Made by a program: the position numbers and the translations under genes. The notes below the pieces were generated by a model. It was not told the DNA's origin and ran no database searches. It was given only the letters and a program-made list of their open reading frames with translations. 64,000 bases of DNA, taken from assembly GCF_000247815.1 (NCBI RefSeq), contig NC_021672.1, positions 69,848,926-69,912,925 of the forward strand. Reading direction: 5' to 3'. Shown here in pieces: positions 59,032 through 64,000 of the stretch. The stretch's first letter is position 1, and every line of letters starts with the position of its first letter. Source of the DNA: Ficedula albicollis. Its lineage: Eukaryota; Chordata; Aves; Passeriformes; Muscicapidae.

Positions 59032-60945
59032 TAAATAGAAAAAAGATTTCAAGTCTGCAAAAGCCAGTGAGATATGAGATCCCACTCAGGGGAGTGCACG
59101 GGCCAGAGAGCACCAGAACAGATGTCCCATCCCAGAAGCACTGTTTCAACTTCTGCTGGCACTTTAGGACTTCTTCATGGTTTCTGTTTTGATTGCAACT
59201 CCAAATTTAGGAAATAAAATAGTAATAGAATGGCGCATATACAAAATGCATTTCACCTTCCCCCATGTCCTGAGGGGATTTGGAAATAGCACAGAAGTCA
59301 TCCCAAGCCTAAATCCTTACATGTCCAGCGTTTCATGGATGCACGGGGTGCAGCAGAGGAGCACTGAACGGGGCAGGTTTTGCCCCACCCCTACCAGCCC
59401 CAGGTATGATGCAGCGTGGCAGGAGGGCACCTGCAGGCTGTGCTCAATCTCTGCTGCCTTGCAATGGATGCAGTCGATTCCAGGCAGCACCGAACACCCC
59501 ACAGCTGATGTGCAAACGCTGCTGAGCACAATATTCACTGCTGAAAGAAGGATCAACACTTGCTATATTGCTTTGCCTGTAGTGGCAGGCTCATGGTGCC
59601 TGCTTTCCACTGTTGCACTCATCAATATGGCAAAGCTACGAGACCCTTTAAATTGCAGCCGTGATTATTCAGCCTCACCTCGCCCTGCAGCCAGGTTTCC
59701 TTGAGAATGTATGGGAGGCCTAAAAGGGAAAGATGCTGTACAGAGAAGCATCATGCCAGAGAAAAAAACATTCTGTGAAGGCAGTCTTCTCAGAAGAGGA
59801 ATATGGTTAGCACACAGGCTGAACAAATTGCTGGAGATCCACAGCAAAACACAGGTCACAGCTGCAGCTGGAACACAACGCCGGGGTGAGGAGCAGGAAA
59901 AAGGCACATGGGGTCTGAATGAAACCCCAGAGGATTGAATTCAGAGGACTTAGGCCCAGGTTCTTGCTTAAGAAATCCTCCCAAGGCTTGATCACCACAC
60001 CAGTGAGGTCTGCATGATTTTACATCGTTATGTTGAAGAATGTATGAGTCACAACACCTGCAGAAGGTTCCTAGAGGTTCTCTCTTAGGTGTCTGTAAAG
60101 CACATATTTAAACTACATCCCCTAAATCATAAAAAATACATAAGGCTTTCTGATTTACATTTCAGGTGTCTTTTTAAACATGAAGGTCACCTTGAAAGCT
60201 GTAGTGTAAAGAGATAACTCGTTTTATCTCTAGCATCACAGTCCTGCCTCTGCCTGGCATAGCAAAAGATCCTCATCACATGAAAACTCATTTTTAACTC
60301 TTATTCAAAATGGTCCCGCAACAGATTTTTGAATATACAGCCATGATTCAAGAGCACCTGCCTGGCCACATCAAAGAGCTGTCTGGGTAGAAATGTGAAC
60401 GATCCCTTGGTGCTTTGCTTACTTTTGAAGTAACTTTTGAGAGGCAATGTGGTTTTGGAGATATGATGGTGGCTCTAGCAATCAGTAGACCTGGATTCTA
60501 TTTCTGACTCTGGCACTGATCTGCTGAATGAGTCAAGACAAATGACTTCCACACATCTGCCAAGTTTCAGAGAGCAAGTGTGAGACTCACACTATCCCAT
60601 TTTCCCCCGAGCTGTCCCTTCACAGTCCCAGCTTCTCACACATCTGCAGCACAGCCATGACCTCTGTTATGCCCTGTGATACCTTACACAGGTTACAGCC
60701 TAGCAGCCACCTCCTGACATGCCAGCCTGCTGTGCAGAGCCCCAAAGCAGAAGGGAAGGTTTACAAGTCAGCTTTACCAAAAGCACCTACTTCAGCTCCC
60801 TCTCCATGAATTAAAGCCAGATCCATCCAGAGAGGTTTTATTCCTGGAACACACTCATGGACTATCATCAGCAGTGCACACTCAAGTGTTCACCTGCATA
60901 CATCTCACAGAGATGTGGAAAGACAAGAGGTCCACTTCCAATTAT
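59032..60945. other. Unique non-coding DNA, nothing recognised
   Basis: No gene or repeat is recognised. A 175-codon plus frame at 59177-59704 ties for longest in the window. It covers a slightly CpG-richer stretch (about 59330-59540) but lacks any domain that I recognise. Confidence 0.4.
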
Positions 60946-61075
60946 GTCCCTCTATTTTTCCTTTTGCCACTTCCACTGACGTGAAAAATCCCTCAGCACA
61001 AGGATAACAGGTCCCTCTATTTTTCCTTTTGCCACTTCCACTAACGTGAAAAATCCCTCGGCACAAGGATAACAA
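60946..61075. repeat. 65-bp tandem duplication (2 copies)
   Basis: Copies at 60946-61010 and 61011-61075 both start GTCCCTCTATTTTTCC. Two G/A transitions separate them (CACTGACG/CACTAACG and CCTCAGCA/CCTCGGCA). Confidence 0.9.
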
Positions 61076-64000
61076 GGATTTTCATTCTCCATGGTCTGCA
61101 CAGAAAAAAAAGGCTCCAGCTCTCCCAAGGACACCAAGTGCTTCTGTACCTTCATGACTACAGATTCATTTTCCCACCCAGTCGATCCTTCCTGCACAAA
61201 ACCATCTCTGTAACCACTTAAGTACATCACTAGTGATCCCATTTCCAAGGGCTGGCACTGATTATTTGTTGAAGGACACTTGAAAAGTATTTTACTGTCA
61301 TGGGCTTATGTATCTTCTAACACATATCAGTAAGAAGGCAGCGCTGTAATCTTTGACTGAAAAAACCTACTTGTGAACCACCTATTATCATTATTGTTAA
61401 ATATTGTGATTATTTCATCAGTTACTCCAACAGAGAAAAATATGTACTATGACTAGGAGTCACTAGGGGATTCTCTGCCCAGCCTGATATCTGGCTCTTG
61501 TCTGTAAACAAGACTGCCTACAGCATATTGATTTTTGTTTACCTTTCACAACTGAGAAGTAGAACCCTAATACATCTATTTCTTGATTTTTTTCCACCAA
61601 AAAGTGCTACGAGGAAACAACCACCAGTACAATTTAAATTAGATTTCCATATATAAATTCATTAATGTGATTAATTAATTCATGAATTCCCCTTGTTCTG
61701 AGGGGAGGAAGAGCACACAGCAAGCAGCAAATGACCAGCTCTTTCTCAAAGCAATTTTAGTCTCTGTGTGGATGATGTAACAGCAGGAGTGATACCTCTG
61801 CCTCTTAAAAACACACTTCAGTTTAAGTTACTTTATAAGAGGTATCCCCACAGCCCCTGGATGGCAACAAGAGAGGAAAACACACAGCACCAACTCATCA
61901 GCACTATAAATGGCAAATACACAGGGGAAGAGAGAGGATAACAGAACACAGAACAGGTGGAAGGGAAGAAAATCTCAAAGGGAACATCGACTGTCAGTGG
62001 AAAAACCCTCACAAGGCTTCTCCCACCAGTACTTTTGTTCTCCTTGTAATAGGAAATGCCAGCAAAATAGAGGATATCACTGAATGGGCACCATACATAG
62101 AGAGTGATGACAGCGAGCCTGAACAGGCTAAAAACTACATGATGAAGAGACAGAAAAGGGAAACAGCAGGAAAGAGCCATCTGACAGAAGGAATACTGGA
62201 GTTAGGAGGTAACAAGTTCAACATCTCAGAGGAAGCCTGAGGAAGAGGCAGGAGTTGGAGATCAAGGCAGTGCCCTCACCTGGGCAGTGCCCTGACATAA
62301 GAGAAGCTGATTGTCTCTGAGTGTCCTTCAGCAGTGAGGGAGTGGGAAATTGGAGCAGGCTGAGGAAAAGAGTTCACCTGGCTTTGCCCAAAAATGGCTG
62401 CATCCAGAAGGCAAAGAAAGTGAGGATTTTCTTTCCTTTTAAAGAAGGACAGAAATTTAAGCAAAACTCAAGAGTAAATACTTTGACAGGAAAGAGCCAA
62501 AGCCCTAGAATTGAGAGGTTGGATTAACCACTCACACAGGCTTCTCTCAAATCCTTGTTATGTGATTCTTATCTCTAAGAGGACAGCAACTTTTTTCCAC
62601 AGTTTTTACCAACATAAATAATCTTTAGTGTTTGAAAATTGGGAAAAATATAGTTTCTTCACCTTGTCTTTAAAGTAGGGTCCACAAGAGTACAGAATAG
62701 AGACCATTCATCCCACTAATCTTCATTCACAAGGAATCAAATAGCAAGAAAACACCCTATCCCAAGCCTTATTCCCTAAGATTGCTATGGGAGGACTGCT
62801 CAGTCCATGCCCCTGCCAGCCCAAGAGCCAGGAGTTCCTCAAGTCCGGGGCTGGAGGTCCTCCCCAAGCTTACTCTGTGCAGAGAGACATTTGTGCCTTT
62901 GCCTGTGAAGTCTGTACCAGCAAGGATCCGTTTCACTGCTTCCTATTTCATGATCTTCTATTTTTTGTAATGCTGCCAATCCCAAATCATCGCAGACTAT
63001 CCTCAGTGGATTTGCAGATTTATCTGGAGAAGCTTCAGGCTGCTCAGTGCACAAATCCTAAACCCTGACCTTGGGAATGCAAAGAAAATCCAATGGTAAC
63101 TCTGTCAATATTTCAGGTCAATAACGTAGCTTCTGGAGGCACAGCCAAGGTGCAGTGAGCAAAGGCTCCCATGGCTGGGTTATTTTGGAGGGTCAGGATG
63201 TGGTTAACTATTCACAGATAAAGACCTGTAACCAGGTTAGCTCTGCATGCCAATGAGAAGAGGGAAGAGCAGCCTCCAAGATGTGAGAGCCCTGTAGATC
63301 TTCCCCCAGCAAAGCAGCACTCCCCTCCAACAAGCTCAAGGCTTAAGAGCCCTTACTTAGAGGCAAGTAAAACACAAGCACTGAAGAGATAGGCATGACA
63401 GAAAGGAGAATGGAGGATTACATGGCTCTAGCAAAGCCACAGGGAACCCATCCACATGAAAGTGAAATGAACAATTCACCAAAAAAAAGTGCTGTGGATA
63501 TAGGGTCTTGTTGTCATCCCCTTCACTGCTAGATATTGATTTTACAGTATTTGTAAGATTTATTCCCTTTTATTTTCACCGGGGGAAATTAGGCTGTCAG
63601 GATCTATTAACCCGAAACAAGCCATTATCCCTCTCATGATTACAGCCTTCCAGGGCTGCCTGCAAAAGGCTCCCAGGCTCTGCGTGGCAGGGAAGGAGGC
63701 TGCTGGCTTTACACACCCCTCACAGCCACCCTGCCTGTCCCACCCAGGGTGCAGCTGCATCCAGCTGACCAGCCTGCAGAGGACACAGCCAGAAACCTGT
63801 GCCTGAAGTGACACATGTCCCCCTTCTCCTCTGACACCCTGCAGTTGTGCCCTACAGTTCAGACAGTCCCATCCCTCTCTCATGTCCCTGTAAGAAACCA
63901 GGAGACCCCCAGGGCAGGCGTGGACCAAAGAGATGAGTGCATGCATGGCTCAAGACAGCACTGGCATTCACACTCAAATGCAATATGGGTTTCTCCATTT
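61076..64000. other. Unique non-coding DNA, nothing recognised
   Basis: No gene or interspersed repeat is recognised to the window end. An AT-rich palindromic patch (AATTCATGAATT and neighbours) lies at about 61656-61688. A 17-bp-period mini-repeat (GGCAGTGCCCT twice) lies at about 62267-62295. The last 350 bp are GC-richer but lack CpG clustering. Confidence 0.4.

Noticed and set aside
59177..59704. 175-codon plus-strand open frame
   Set aside because: No recognisable motif or convincing start context. A minus frame is open over the same place, so chance is sufficient.
61656..61688. AT-rich palindrome as an origin or protein-binding site
   Set aside because: Short AT palindromes are expected by chance in AT-rich DNA and nothing else supports a function.

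Overview
The window looks like gene-free (intergenic or deep intronic) nuclear DNA from a bird, probably a songbird or another neoavian. The evidence is repeat content: at least five relics of CR1 LINEs (two on the minus strand near 10.4-11.1 kb and 13.96-14.23 kb; three on the plus strand near 14.9-15.4, 21.0-21.3 and 26.7-26.9 kb) and the 3' part of an avian endogenous-retrovirus LTR near 42.5-42.7 kb. The sequence is moderately AT-rich and CpG-poor. No open frame exceeds about 175 codons. I recognise no protein-coding gene, tRNA, rRNA or CpG-island promoter. There is no bacterial-type gene organisation, so operons, ribosome binding sites and riboswitches do not apply.

Layout: 0-10 kb is unique sequence with one G-quadruplex motif and three short tandem duplications. 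10.4-15.4 kb is the repeat-rich part, with three CR1 relics of different ages. 16-21.6 kb holds a decayed TA/CA microsatellite, two more G-quadruplex motifs, a pyrimidine-rich tract, three tandem duplications and a CR1 3' end. 21.6-42 kb is mostly unique sequence with three small protein-like open frames whose status is unresolved. 42-47.3 kb holds the LTR relic, a 64-bp triplication and a 243-bp duplication. 47-64 kb is unique sequence with four more tandem duplications.

The most notable observation concerns the assembly. Positions 46724-46739 read ACCGCTCTTCCGATCT, which by my knowledge is the 3' end of an Illumina paired-end adapter. It lies exactly between a truncated copy and the first full copy of a 243-bp segment that is then repeated in tandem without a difference that I could find. 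Thirteen other directly abutting duplications of 48-106 bp, most differing by one to three substitutions (two also by a short indel), are scattered over the window, about one per 4-5 kb. The adapter-linked one is very likely an artefact. The others fit two haplotypes or contig ends laid end to end, although real recent tandem duplications cannot be excluded from sequence alone.

I did not find a previously undescribed biological system. The weak candidates for real coding exons (28510-28680 +, 36701-36974 +, 22230-22460 -) are given with low confidence. No genes can be said to work together here.
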